Shown here: piece by piece, positions 22,560 through 32,788 of the stretch
How the letters are laid out: every line of letters begins with the position of its first letter
Position numbering within the stretch: the stretch's first letter is position 1
Origin: Gnetum montanum
Lineage: Eukaryota > Streptophyta > Gnetopsida > Gnetales > Gnetaceae
DNA length: 64,000 nucleotides
Reading direction: 5' to 3'
NCBI GenBank assembly: GCA_015680685.1
Contig: MNCI01006103.1
Coordinates: forward strand, 63,271 to 127,270
Notes under the pieces: generated by a model
Told to the model about the DNA's origin: nothing
The model's input: only the letters and a program-made list of their open reading frames with translations
Databases searched by the model: none
Program-made: the position numbers and the translations under genes

Positions 22560-23640
22560 ATGCCCAATGAGCCAAAATGGTATGATAACATTCTCACCTA
22601 TCTTCTCACTCAGGAGATTCCACAAGGGCTAGAGCACTAAAGGAAACAATAGTTTCTTCACTAGGTAAAGCACTTCATGGAGATCAACGGACACCTCTAC
22701 AAGGTGTGTACCGATGGCCTAGTTCATTGGTGTGTCCTTGATGCTGATCAACTTCCCATTCTCCAAGATGCTCATGAAGGTCCTTGTGGAGAACACTATG
22801 TTGGGAGATACACAACCATTAAAATCCTAATAGCATGGTCCTATTGGTCAACACTCTTTAAGAATGCTCACCATTTCATTTGCTCTTGTGAATGATGCTA
22901 ATGAGATGGTGGAATGACTACTCAAATGGAGGGATCTCAACAATGGATTCAACCTTTAGAACCATTCAACATTTGGGACATTGATTTCATGGGTCCCATC
23001 ACACCCATGTCAAATAGAAAGACATACATCATATTCACTATTGACTATTGTACGAAGTGGGTAGAAGAAATAGCCATCATCTACTATACATCTTCTACTA
23101 TTGCTTGGTTTGTATAGCAAAATGTTGAAAATAGTTTTGGTGTGCCATATGCATTAATTTTTGACAATGGAACTCATTTTATAGGCACTACTTTTTGGAA
23201 GCTTATGAAATGNATCCTATTCAATCTGAACTTCGTACATTTTCAACATCTTGTGACCTTGATCTTGAATTATGTCCAGCACAAAAGGAAAGGCTAATGA
23301 ATCTCAACCTATTAGACAAAAATCAATTAATAGCCTTATCATCTAATGAGTTGCACAAGGCTTATAACAAAAAGCATCATGACCTAAAAATTTAAAAAAG
23401 TTAAATTTCAACCAGGAGACAAGGTTCTCTACTGGAACCCCACACATGTACCTCAACAAACTAAGTTCCAAACGTTGTGAGAAGGACCTTACATCATTTA
23501 CAAGACTTTTTCTTCAGGGGCCATGATGATCTATAAACCTGAGAGCCCAAACAAGAAATAGCTGGTAAACATTCAACAAATTAAACCTTTCCATGAGCAG
23601 AAGCTAGCTAACATAACAAAAACCTCATTACATGTACAAC
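22560..23640 (+). pseudogene. Integrase of element D, missing the catalytic Glu region
   Basis: The zinc-binding part reads HHFICSCE, stop, C. The core keeps both Asp residues (WDIDFMGPITP and ALIFDNGTHF). At the ambiguous base 23213 the translation jumps from KLM to PIQSELRT. About 68 residues present in C, including the PYHPQ block and the catalytic Glu position, are absent. The C-terminal GPY/F-like module follows: FQPGDKVLYWNPTHVPQQ, EGPYIIYKTFSSGAMMIYKP and NIQQIKPFHEQKL. The break at the N could be biological or an assembly join. Confidence 0.8.
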
Positions 23641-25771
23641 CATGCTCGATATTTTGGATCTCCTCCTTTCAAATTATTCATGGGGGAGATGGCCACTCAT
23701 GCTAACCATTCAAGTAGCTCCTCAACTTTTCAACTTTTTTGTTTTACACATTTTTCATTTTTCAACTTTTTGTTTTACATGTTCTTTATTTTACATCTTT
23801 TTGTTTTTATATTCTTATGTTATTATTTTTTTTAGTTTTTGTTTTATACCATCATTAGTACATTTGATATTTCTTGAATAATTTACACTTTCTTCTATAT
23901 TTTCTTTTATTTGGTGTGATTTTCTAATTTTTGTGTTAATAAGTGCTAGGCACATTGGTAATGCGTTACTTGATGCTGGTATGTACTAATTTTGTTATTT
24001 AATTATTGATGTTTGATTTCTAGCTTTGAATTTTGTTATGGATAATTAGAACATGGTTTCTTTTTCATATAATAGGTAGTGAGTCCAAAACATCCACCCA
24101 TTCACACACTCTATGATTTTCCTTGTTCTAGAAATGTGTAGTCCCTTTTTATCTAGTAAAACTTTAATAAATTTTTGACTTTAGTAGTTTTCAAAATCGG
24201 GAATGATTCAAAGGTTTGAATAGGATGTGGCTTCAAGTGGATTCAATATTCTATATACTTTTTTATTTGCCTAGGTGCATGTGTGTTTCCATGAATTTCC
24301 TACTATTCTGTGTTAATCAATAAAGGAAGTTGAATAAATCCTTGCATGGTGTGGTTCTCATAAAAAAATTATGAAAATTCAAAGTACACCCCTTGGACAA
24401 ACTAAATGCATATGTCCTCGCATGGTGTGGTTCTCATTAAGAAAAAAAAAAGATGAGGATTCAAAGCACACCCCTTGGACAAAATAAATGCATGTGTCTT
24501 TGCATGGTGTGGTTTTCATTTCAAAAAAAAAAACACACAATGGGATTTCAAAGCACACCCCTTAGATAGAATAAACGAGCTACAAGCACTAGTTATGGGA
24601 TTCATCTCCTTTAACTAAGGCCCTTCCTCACTTTTTACTTCTTCCTAATTTGAAATAGTGGTTGTTCTATGGGAGCACTCTTGTGTCTCATGAGATGGAT
24701 TGATCTTAGAATGTCGATGTGAAGTCACTAAAAGTGGTTGGTTTTGGTCTAGACTAATGATGGATCCTATCAAGTCATTTAACCACAAAATCCACAAAGG
24801 ACTTCATGTGATCGTAATTAGGAACTCCATTCCACTCTCCCTCTTATCCATCTATGCTTCCCATTTTCCTCCTCATTGTCGATTTCATGTTTTGTTTCGA
24901 TGTCCTGGTTTGATGTGTTGGAATTCTTAGTTAGTTACTTCCAGGTTTTTGTCCTTAACCTTTTGTAACCATTAATCATCCACATAGCCCACAGACTCTT
25001 TGGTTTGAAGTTATGCAAGGGCATAAAAGGCTTGTGCCTACTTTGGGAAGGGCCTACTTGCATATCTTTTGGTTGGGTTAGTTATGTTATTTACCCTTAC
25101 ACATTTTTACAATCAAATTCTTTCTTTACCCCATCAATGACACCCAATTGTACACATCTTCACAATAGTTTTCAGTGAATTCTTCTTTTCATTGTTGTGA
25201 ATTCTTATACCCTCTTCAAATATTTCCTTATATTGAACTTTTTCAAATTCAATGGACCGCTTAATTTAATCAACCCTAACTATAAGCTTTCTTGCTAACA
25301 CTATCAAAGAAACCAAACTACCACAATCACAAGTTAGTTGAGTGTAACCATCAATGAGACAAGGCATTTAATAGTTATGTGTTACACATTGTATACTAAT
25401 TCATGATCTTGTTTTGATTGTAGTCAGAAGCATGGATTGGAAGTGGGACTAACTTAACCAAGGATGATGTAGCAATACCACATAATGAGGACCATTTTTG
25501 ATCAAAGGATCTCTTCTCTCTCTCTCTCACATTCTCCTACTACCAAGAGGTGTTGGATGTCGATATTCTCTAGGGTGTTCACTCCTCTTCTCATGAACAC
25601 CCAATGTTGTAAAAATTGTAATTCCATACACTTAGGCACTCAGAGTCTGTATGTCTTTTTCATCTAAGTTAGTTTGTCATGTCAATCAATAATCTCATAC
25701 CTACATAATGTGTTATATTGCAAAGAACTTGTTCCTCCTCTTCTTCACTTGAGGACAAGTTTTCATTCAAT
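23641..25771 (+). other. 3' untranslated-like region of element D
   Basis: T-rich, with no recognisable protein. Holds the tandem repeat at 24344-24580, a CT microsatellite at about 25511-25530, and a block shared with C (6900-8500). It ends at the PPT. Confidence 0.6.
24344..24580 (+). repeat. Tandem repeat in 3' region of D (3 copies, 76-82 bp)
   Basis: GCATGGTGTGGTTYTCAT, an A-rich run, then TTCAAAGCACACCCCTTGGA occurs three times, starting at 24344, 24420 and 24502. The A-run length varies between copies. The unit is shared with element C. Confidence 0.85.
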
Positions 25772-25781
25772 TGTGGGGGTA
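25772..25781 (+). other. Polypurine tract of element D
   Basis: TGTGGGGGTA directly before the LTR start TAATGAAG (TG changed to TA). Identical to the PPT of element A. Confidence 0.8.
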
Positions 25782-26620
25782 TAATGAAGCACCGTTTGTG
25801 TTAGCTACAATGTTGTGTACATGACATCGGGTCTTGGATTCAACATCGGATATCCAATGTTGAGGTATATTTCCCAAGTTTATAAATATTGTGCTTGGGC
25901 TCCTGTTTTGAGTTAGTTTTTGAATAGGTTTAGTTTTCAATTTTTAAGCAAGTTAGCGAAGTTCTTGCAATTCATTTATCTCAAAGTTAGAATATTTTCT
26001 AAGTGCCCGCAGAAGGAGTCTTAAGTGTGTACGGTTCTTTATTCAAGCATTAATGTACTTGAGTGTAGTAGTGTGATGGGAATAAAACAAACTCTTTTGA
26101 AAATCCTTACGGCACTGAGAATAGCTTAATATTTTCCTTATTGCATTTTACTTTCTTGTTCTTTACTTTAATGCATTTGATTAAGCAAATTATTTTTTAC
26201 AATTAATGAACATGAGCATGACCACTTCGAGCATTCATATAGTACTTGGTAACCCAGCAACACTTAACATTTGGTAGCCCAGTAGTGCTATATATGTTCA
26301 GGAAAGTGGGGTGGTTACTTTTGTTAGGTTAGATAGATAATAGACATTAGTTTTCAATCAACTTTACCCTTATTCTTGTTGTAGGTAATTACATTTATAA
26401 AATATAAAATGACAAAAATTCATATACCTCAATTACAATTAAACCATACCCTTGAGCCTCACAAGTGTAGTTGGGAAGACAATGAATGTTCTCAACACCA
26501 TTTCACTTCATAGAAAAACTAGTGTATGAGATAACTATAGGTCCACTGAATTTGACCGCATCGTGCATAACACCTTAGTGATTCGTATGGTTGGGTGTAG
26601 CGGTACCTCGCTACTCATTA
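25782..26620 (+). repeat. 3' LTR of element D (839 bp)
   Basis: Starts right after the PPT and ends CTACTCATTA, the CTCATCA end with one C to T. Carries TATAAATA at 25881-25888, about 100 bp in, and AATAAAAC near 26080. The first 100 bp or so have no counterpart at the truncated 5' LTR. Plus-strand flank is GTGTA, but a target duplication cannot be tested because the 5' end is lost. Confidence 0.85.
25881..25888 (+). promoter_or_regulatory. LTR TATA box (element D)
   Basis: TATAAATA at the position expected for the U3 core promoter, about 100 bp from the LTR start. Only the 3' LTR retains it, so transcription of D itself from its 5' LTR is unlikely. Confidence 0.5.
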
Positions 26621-26895
26621 GTGTAGATCTACCTTAACAAGAGAGTCATGCCATTTCATATGTTATTCTAATTTTAGTAGTTGCTGCTTCATACATATTT
26701 TGAAGCACTTTAATATATTTATCAAGGATACTTTTTCTTTCCAATGCATACAAAATGAAATCTCTATGTGCTCTATCATATGCTTTTTTGAGTCAACAAA
26801 AATTATATGAATATTTTCTATATGTTTTCTTAATTTCTCAATAAATTGTCATATTAAACAAATAGCCTCCACAGTATTCAAATTTAGGATAAGAG
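26621..26895 (-). pseudogene. LINE-type reverse transcriptase fragment
   Basis: On the minus strand the translation reads NTVEAICLI, QFIEKLRKHIENIHIIFVDS, then after a one-base slip KAYDRAHRDFILYALERKSI, LDKYIKVLQNMYE. This resembles the plant non-LTR RT block with D-L-x-K-A-Y-D-x-V-P-R-E-x-L-W followed by K-Y-I-x-x-I-x-x-M-Y. It ends at the LTR boundary of element D at 26620. The remaining LINE is not on the other side of D, so it is a truncated scrap. Confidence 0.6.
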
Positions 26896-28439
26896 AACTA
26901 TATGGTTTCACATTTGAAGATTAAATTATAAGTGTTTCTTAGTTTTTATAAAATAATGACATTCTAATCAAACCCCATTTCTAAAGGAATAAAATAAAAA
27001 GACAAGAAAAAGTTAGACATTAATAAGCTATTATGTATCATTTCCTTAGATTTAGTTTCTTAGGGCAAGATGCTAATTAGTTTGTTGGACTTTGTCATAT
27101 AAAATAAATAAATAAATATCATCATAACACTAAGCCAAGTGATGAAGTTTTCACATGAAATATTATGGAATGTATTGATTAGACTTTATCATAAAAAATA
27201 AATAATTATGGTCATAACACTAGAAAGAATTTAAGGCTAAACAACTGCCATGGTAAGAATTATTTAATAGTAATTTTGATTTTTTACAATGTGAAATTCA
27301 ATTCTAGGATTTCATTAATTTGAATATATATATATATATATGTGTGTGTGTACATGTATGCATAGTTGATTTAGTTTTATTTGAAGTGTATCTAAAAGAT
27401 ATGATTATAGGAAAGAATATTAAAAACTTTAAAGTTAGCTATTTACTTTTATTATTTGTGACAAGGAAATTCATTGCTACTATTGTCCTGATATAGTAGG
27501 GTGGATGTGACTTAAGAGTGTCTTACCATAAAGTTGAGGCAATTAACTTGGATTGAAATTGATAAACCTTATCCCATATTTCATATGCTTAATATTATTA
27601 ATAGATCATTTTTCAGCTACAGACTTAATAAAATTTTAAATTTTAGTTTCAATTTCATTAATAATATTAATAAATGTGTTACAATAGGAAGAAAAAATAT
27701 GTGTTCCAATAGGTTATCTACACAATGTTTTAAATTCATTCATTCTTGTATTTCTACTGATTAAGCATTGCTTGAATTGTTAGAATGTGTGGCTTGTTGA
27801 TTCAATACGCCATTATGATCATTGAAAGTATTATGAAAGTTTCTTGTGGATTATTTTTATCAAAGCAACATGCTATTTTGACTCATGTTTCTTAAATTCA
27901 GAAAATGGAATTGTTTTAAGTGAAACATTGTTAAGAAAAACCTAGGACTAAAGAAATACATGACATAAAATATATTTAATTAATAAGTTTTAACTTTAGT
28001 TTAATTTGTGATAACTTTATTTTTTATAGAAATTGATGCTTGTATTTGGAGATTTTTGCCAAAAAAATTTTAAAATTTTAAACATCGATATTTCTGAATA
28101 AATATTTTTTAATCTTACAACCTTTTCTTAGTTTTAAGATTGCTTTTAATTTTGTTGCTATCAAAATCCAATGTATTGTTACTCATGCAAACTAACAAAG
28201 AAATAAAGATAATTTTTCTTAATATAACATGTTTTTACCTTTACCTTATCAACATCAACATTATCTTCTTATTTTTGTTCTATATTTTAATATATTTTAT
28301 AGTAGAAAGGCAATTTTTAAAAATAATCATACAGTAAAAAATACATTTGTGTGAAAATCCCAAAGTAAAAAATACTTAAAATACTTAAAATATGCGGGTC
28401 TGGTTACGTGGCAAACACAAAAGCTATCAAGCTATGCAA
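26896..28439. other. AT-rich spacer, no gene recognised
   Basis: Contains a degenerate duplication of about 97 bp (GACTTTRTCATAWAAAATAAATAA near 27088 and 27183) and an (AT)n(GT)n microsatellite at 27324-27350. The short ORFs are low-complexity and show no family similarity that I recognise. Confidence 0.5.
27324..27350. repeat. (AT)n(GT)n microsatellite
   Basis: About nine AT units followed by five GT units. Confidence 0.9.
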
Positions 28440-28670
28440 TAACAAATTTTTGAATGATTGCTTCAAAATAAATGCATAAAATAAAACCAGGTAGGTTACC
28501 GATTGTGCTAAAACTAGGTTGGTTACTGATTGTGCAATATAAATGCATGACATAAAAGTGGACAAGTTTGTCAAACGGTGCAATAACGATGCATGGTAGA
28601 CACGGTTACTGGTGCAACATAAATGCATCACATCAAAGTTTGCCAAACTGTACAATAAGTATGGACGTGC
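28440..28670. repeat. Degenerate repeats around ATAAATGCAT
   Basis: Words such as GTGCAAYATAAATGCAT, TTTGTCAAACGGTGCAATAA and GGTTACYGATTGTGC recur two or three times within about 230 bp. The unit length is irregular. Confidence 0.5.
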
Positions 28671-28672
28671 GC

Positions 28673-28787
28673 TACACAGGCTTAATAGAATTAATGTACA
28701 CCTTTATACACCATGAAAACCGACACCGGCTACAGGCTTATTAGAATTAATGGACACCTTTATATGCCATGAAAATCCGACACCGGC
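28673..28787. repeat. Tandem duplication, 58 + 57 bp
   Basis: Two head-to-tail copies from TACA(CA)GGCTTA to GACACCGGC, at 28673-28730 and 28731-28787, differing at a handful of bases. It lies just beside the gene-fragment island. Confidence 0.85.
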
Positions 28788-28879
28788 TATGGATATTATA
28801 GCTAGCCACAGCTTCCGTCTGGGTATGATACCCATACCAAAGGCAAACAAAAGCAAGTTGGCAATGGCTTTGTAAAAAA

Positions 28880-29510
28880 TGTGAACACCATTCTAAGGAA
28901 AGGGTCAGTAAGGGAAGGCCCCAATGATGGACTAGCGCCTAAAATTGGCGGTCTTTACAAGTTTTGCCCACTCGGCTTCACTCCTCTCCCGTCCCTGCTT
29001 CTTGTCCACCGTAGCCATAACAACATAGAACACCAGTCCCACTGCGGGATCCAACTCACCATACAATGTCTCTTTTTCATCATTTAAAATAATATCCACG
29101 ATTATTACTTTGCCGTTGCAGGGTATCGCCGTTTTGCAGTTGCACAGAATTGTGAGCAGAATTGTTAAGTGTTAAGTTAATTTTTTACCCACCCACCCAT
29201 TCTTGAATGTAGTAACTTATCACGTTTGGAACACGTACCTTGAGAAAAACGGCGTCCGCGGAGGGATCGCTCTGAAACACGTCGCGGGTCACGTTTTCGA
29301 CTCCGAGAAGGGCAGGCGCAGTGGAGATGACGTGACGTGCGGGAGGTCCAGGTTCACGACGTGCCGAATATTGGGAAACACCTTCGCAATCAACGAGGGA
29401 GGAGACGTCGTTAAAGCCGCGGTAGGAGGATTTGAGCAGAGCAACCCATCCCATCCAGGGCGAGCTACTCCTGGAAGGCAGCCATTGCTCGACTGGGGAA
29501 ATGCACAACA
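28880..29510 (-). pseudogene. Caffeate-type O-methyltransferase fragment
   Basis: This family methylates phenylpropanoid or flavonoid hydroxyls using SAM in the cytosol. Minus-strand motifs run in family order: SRAMA, ALLKSSYRGFNDVSSLVD, IAKVFPNIRHVVNLDLPHV, APALLGVENVTRDVFQ, SADAVFLK, a gap, then LCNCKTAIPCNGKVIIVDII, TLYGELDPAVGLVF and QGRERSEAEWAKLVKTANFR. The glycine-rich SAM motif after LVD is deleted, and a 5-bp CACGT tandem duplication near 29336 shifts the frame. The H-D-W catalytic-His block is missing. Similarity stops at AAG|GTACGT (donor GT at 29239-29238) and resumes about 85 bp on, so an intron trace remains. It therefore looks genomic rather than reverse-transcribed. The specific OMT cannot be named. 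Confidence 0.8.
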
Positions 29511-29534
29511 GCTGTGATCCTCAGTATGCACATG

Positions 29535-29690
29535 ACGGGGCCTTAAACTGGGTGAGGGCCGCATGCGGTGCTGCACCCAGCCACGGAAGGCAGCCTACAA
29601 TTGGCAACCCCGCGGCCCCTAGGTGGAAGCTGCTTCCATCGCTGCCTCAGGAACGATCCAAGCAGTTTCCACCATATGCCGCTCTGACAG
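29535..29690 (-). pseudogene. Cytochrome P450 N-terminal fragment
   Basis: Minus-strand translation gives WKLLGSFLRQRWKQLPPRG and, one base out of frame, GLPIVGCLPWLGAAPHAAL. This is the hinge behind the membrane anchor of plant A-type P450s (basic cluster, P-P-G-P-x-G-x-P-x-x-G, then P-H). It ends within about 60 codons, directly beside the O-methyltransferase fragment and on the same strand. No haem-binding or K-helix motif is present. CYP75/CYP71-clan membership is a guess from the hinge alone. Confidence 0.6.
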
Positions 29691-29916
29691 CGGCTACCCA
29701 TGTGAGCGCTTCCGCACACTCCATGATATATTATGTTTTTTCATAGAAAAAGGAAACTTGCTAAAGGAGGGCTGCTTCTTCTTCTGGCGAGAAGCGAGAT
29801 AAACGGAGCTTTCTCTGGAAAGATGCTGTTTCTGGCTCTGGTTCTACTTTGTGTCAGCGTCGGGAAAAAAGGGATTTGGTTGCGTCTTCATGCGCTGCTC
29901 CCGCCTCAACTCCAGC

Positions 29917-29972
29917 GACACTTTGTATTTGATTCTTTTAATAAGACACTTTGTATTTGATTCTTTTAATAT
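29917..29972. repeat. 28-bp perfect tandem duplication
   Basis: GACACTTTGTATTTGATTCT plus TTTAATA(A) occurs at 29917-29944 and again at 29945-29972, with only the last base different, so it is recent. Confidence 0.9.
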
Positions 29973-30789
29973 AAGTTTAGAAAGATATGATTAACACGTC
30001 ACAAATTATAAGTTGTTAATTTTTATGCATAAGATGAATTTGCAGCATTATTCCTACATCTAATTAAATAGTTGAAAACTCATGTTTATAACTTTAAATT
30101 TTGAAATTGCTTCACTAAAAATTTTAATCTTGATTATCTTTAATTCATTCTCTGTTAGTGTTGCAAATTAACCTTGTGTCCGTCAAGTTTATCCAATGGC
30201 TTGATAGCCATTCTTTAAATAAACTCTTATACATGTTATTTCTAATTAAATTTATCACTTTTGAATCTATTTGTTATCTATTACAATATCTTACTTAAAA
30301 TTACTAATAGTATACAATTTCAATTTTAAATTTGTAAAAATTCTACATTGAATTTCAATTTTAGATTTGTATACTATGTTGCTTACACCTTGTTCTCATT
30401 GCCATCGCCACATTTAAATGCCATGGCTACTATCCTTTGCTTTGGTCACAGATTTTTTGCTTTCAGTTTATTGTCTCTTCGCATTGGATTTATTTTGAAT
30501 TTGTTTCCTTCCTCAATTGTATGTGCTATAAATACGTAGTAAATTTTCTTGTAGGGTTGGAAAAAGAATCATTTTGCATGAACATTTTTAATGCTAGAAG
30601 GAGGACCAATGGATTTTCTAGTCTCATGAACCCACTACGTAATAGCCTACAAGTCCTTTTCAACACTTATAATTTATCTTACTCTTATCACTTTTACTTA
30701 GTTTTATTTTCTTATTTGCATTTGATTTTGTTTTCTTCTAAGTATGTATGCAATAGATACTTGTTGACACTATGGTTGGCTAAGGATTT
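29973..30789. other. AT-rich spacer, nothing recognised
   Basis: Includes an open frame at 30437-30811 on the plus strand with a hydrophobic, Ser/Phe/Tyr-rich translation and no recognisable domain. The codon composition simply mirrors the T-rich base composition. Confidence 0.4.
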
Positions 30790-31960
30790 GATTGCTCCCA
30801 CAATTCCGTGATCCATAAACTAATGAAGATGCACAAGGGATGGCATCCATGGCTCAACAAGACTACCAGGTTCCATGTGCTAAGAGAGAACTCAACATAG
30901 TACTCTTTGAGAATGAGCTAGAAAGAATGAATGCCTATGATATTGTCAATGGTTTATGATAATTTTTTGTTGTTATGAATCATCCAATTAAATTGAATCA
31001 ATTCAAAAAAGCTACATTTGTTGAGTACCCAATCATCAAAGATGAAGTTCATTTAATGGTAAGCTTTGAGATTTGACAAGGGTAAGCCATGCTAGGCTCC
31101 CAGATGGGACATCCTAATATCAATGTAAGTAGGAAATATCAATTTCAAGATTAACATAGTAAAGATAGTGATGGCATTAGCATTCATGATGGTGATGAAG
31201 AGGAACATTCTCATATTTACCTATTTGTAAATTCCTTCTACTAGCCAAAAAGTCCTATTATGCAGCATGTAAATCTCATTAGCTCTACTAATGCATTTTC
31301 CATGCACATACTCCAAACCAGTACTCTTGAAGCACCTATTTTGATTAAATCCACTATCATAGCTCCACATGTGACTAACTTACATCTAGCCTACTATCTT
31401 TTCCCAATCATAATTATGGTCAATCTTACTCTTCCAACATTTTTACAAGGTGTTATTCCACCACTTAACCATTTTAAGCCTTGTTCCACATAATTCTAAT
31501 TTAGCAATCTTAGGTTTTCTTACCACTTCCATCATTTTTACATTGCATTTCTCAATACAATATTATGCCATCATCATCTATGCTCATACTAGCATTTGCT
31601 CAACTAGTCTTACCTACTTATAACTCTATCCTAAATAACCTTGCTTAAAATATCTAGAGAGTTCCTCATGAACTGATGTTGTTGTAACAAGATCTCTCTT
31701 CTAGGTTGCAAGTGACCAAGGTTCAATCTCAAAAGGAAAATGCATTATATGGAAGTAGTCCTACAGTGTCCATTGCTAATCTTCTTATTGATCTCATTTG
31801 CTCATTGATCTTGCCTACTCAAGTTTCCAAGGAGGCCTTGCTACCAAATGTTACCAAGTACAATAGGAATTCTAATATCATAAATCATGTGATTACCTTT
31901 CACAATGAATGCATGTTGCTAGCCAACTATTTCCATACTATCCTTAGATCACTTTCCATA
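30790..31960 (+). pseudogene. Ty3-gypsy gag remnant (element F)
   Basis: A decayed plus-strand frame with short readable blocks: MASMAQQDYQVPCAKRELN, ELERMNAYDI and, at the end, LPNVTKYNRNSNIINHVITF followed by HNECMLLANYF. The last block fits the start of the retrotransposon-gag capsid domain (P-x-x-x-K-Y/F-x-G-x-x-x-P-x-x-H-x-x-x-F-x-x-x-C). It is cut at 31960 by LTR E. Stops are frequent and the N-terminal assignment is weak. Confidence 0.4.
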
Positions 31961-32769
31961 TGATAAAACATCACATGTAAGGTAGTTGCATTGATAGATG
32001 TTGGTTGATGTAACCTCGTTGATGCATCATAGGATACGTTGGCAGATATACATTAACATCTTATCACTTGAAATTTATAAATATGTGCACATCATCCACA
32101 TTTGAGTTCCCATAGCATGGATTAAATTGATTATATGAAATTTCATTTGAGTGCAAGATGGACTTAGATGCCTCTACATGATGGCAAAAAAATTGAGATT
32201 TATTCCTTCCATTGCAACACTTGGATTAGCATTTAATTTACTTTCAAGCACTTTATTTTCATGTACTTTACTTTTTTGCACTTAGAAAATTAATATTGTA
32301 TTTTGTAGGAAGGTGAGTGTGGCCATTTTAAGCACAATATATTAACACTTGGTAATCCTAGCAATGAATACTTGGTACATCAAGCAACAAACACTTAGTA
32401 ACCCAACAACATTAGTACAGGTTCAGGATGTGTAAGAAAAGTGGAAACATATACCTTGCATTTAGTCTAGATTAGATTATCTTTAATTCCATACTTAATT
32501 AGAATTTAATACTTTAATCATTTTATACTTTTGATGCTTTTAATTATATAAAATAACAACAAAAACATAAATATCTTATGTTTCAATCACATTTAACCAT
32601 GCCCATAAAATTAACACAAGTGAAGATTGGGAAGACAATGATAAACATCAATTGTAACTTTGCTATGTAAACCAAAGATGCCTCAAGAGGTCCATGAAAT
32701 TTGACTAGATCACCTGTACATGCTTGTAAATCATATGGTTGGGTGTAGAGGGCACTTTGCTGCTCATCA
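31961..32769 (+). repeat. 5' LTR of element E (tRNA-Asp family)
   Basis: Starts TGATAAAAC, ends GCTCATCA and is followed by a PBS. Its last 250 bp align with LTR D (AACATATACC..., ATGGTTGGGTGTAG). Length 809 bp agrees with LTR D (839 bp). Only about 60-250 bp of element E survive beyond its PBS, so the rest was deleted or displaced by the copia element. Confidence 0.75.
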
Positions 32770-32770
32770 T

Positions 32771-32788
32771 TGGCATCATTGTCGAAGA
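32771..32788 (+). other. Primer-binding site, tRNA-Asp type (element E)
   Basis: TGGCATCATTGTCGAAGA; 12 of 18 match the tRNA-Asp complement and all differences are transitions. Confidence 0.75.

Larger units (their letters stand above)
17136..26620 (+). mobile_element. Element D: Athila/Tat-like LTR retrotransposon
   Basis: Plus-strand order: truncated 5' LTR, tRNA-Asp PBS, gag, protease, RT with palm deleted, RNase H, integrase with a gap at the catalytic Glu, 3' region with tandem repeat, PPT, 3' LTR. The two LTRs are clearly homologous over about 730 bp but carry many differences, so the insertion is old. Same family as C. No extra ORF is present before the PPT. Confidence 0.85.

Noticed and set aside
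28673-28787. Tandem copies as possible short-element ends of the captured gene island
   Set aside because: They are direct, not inverted, and have no flanking target duplication; kept only as a tandem repeat.
29185-29517. Plus-strand ORF of about 100 codons opposite the methyltransferase
   Set aside because: It is the shadow of GC-rich coding sequence; the protein similarity is on the minus strand.
29733-29960. Plus-strand ORF with a hydrophobic stretch, possible secreted peptide
   Set aside because: It overlaps the upstream side of the P450/OMT fragments in antisense and ends in a 28-bp tandem duplication; no family similarity.
30437-30811. 124-codon plus-strand ORF
   Set aside because: Length is expected for T-rich sequence poor in stops; the translation is low-complexity Phe/Ser/Leu/Tyr with no recognisable motif.
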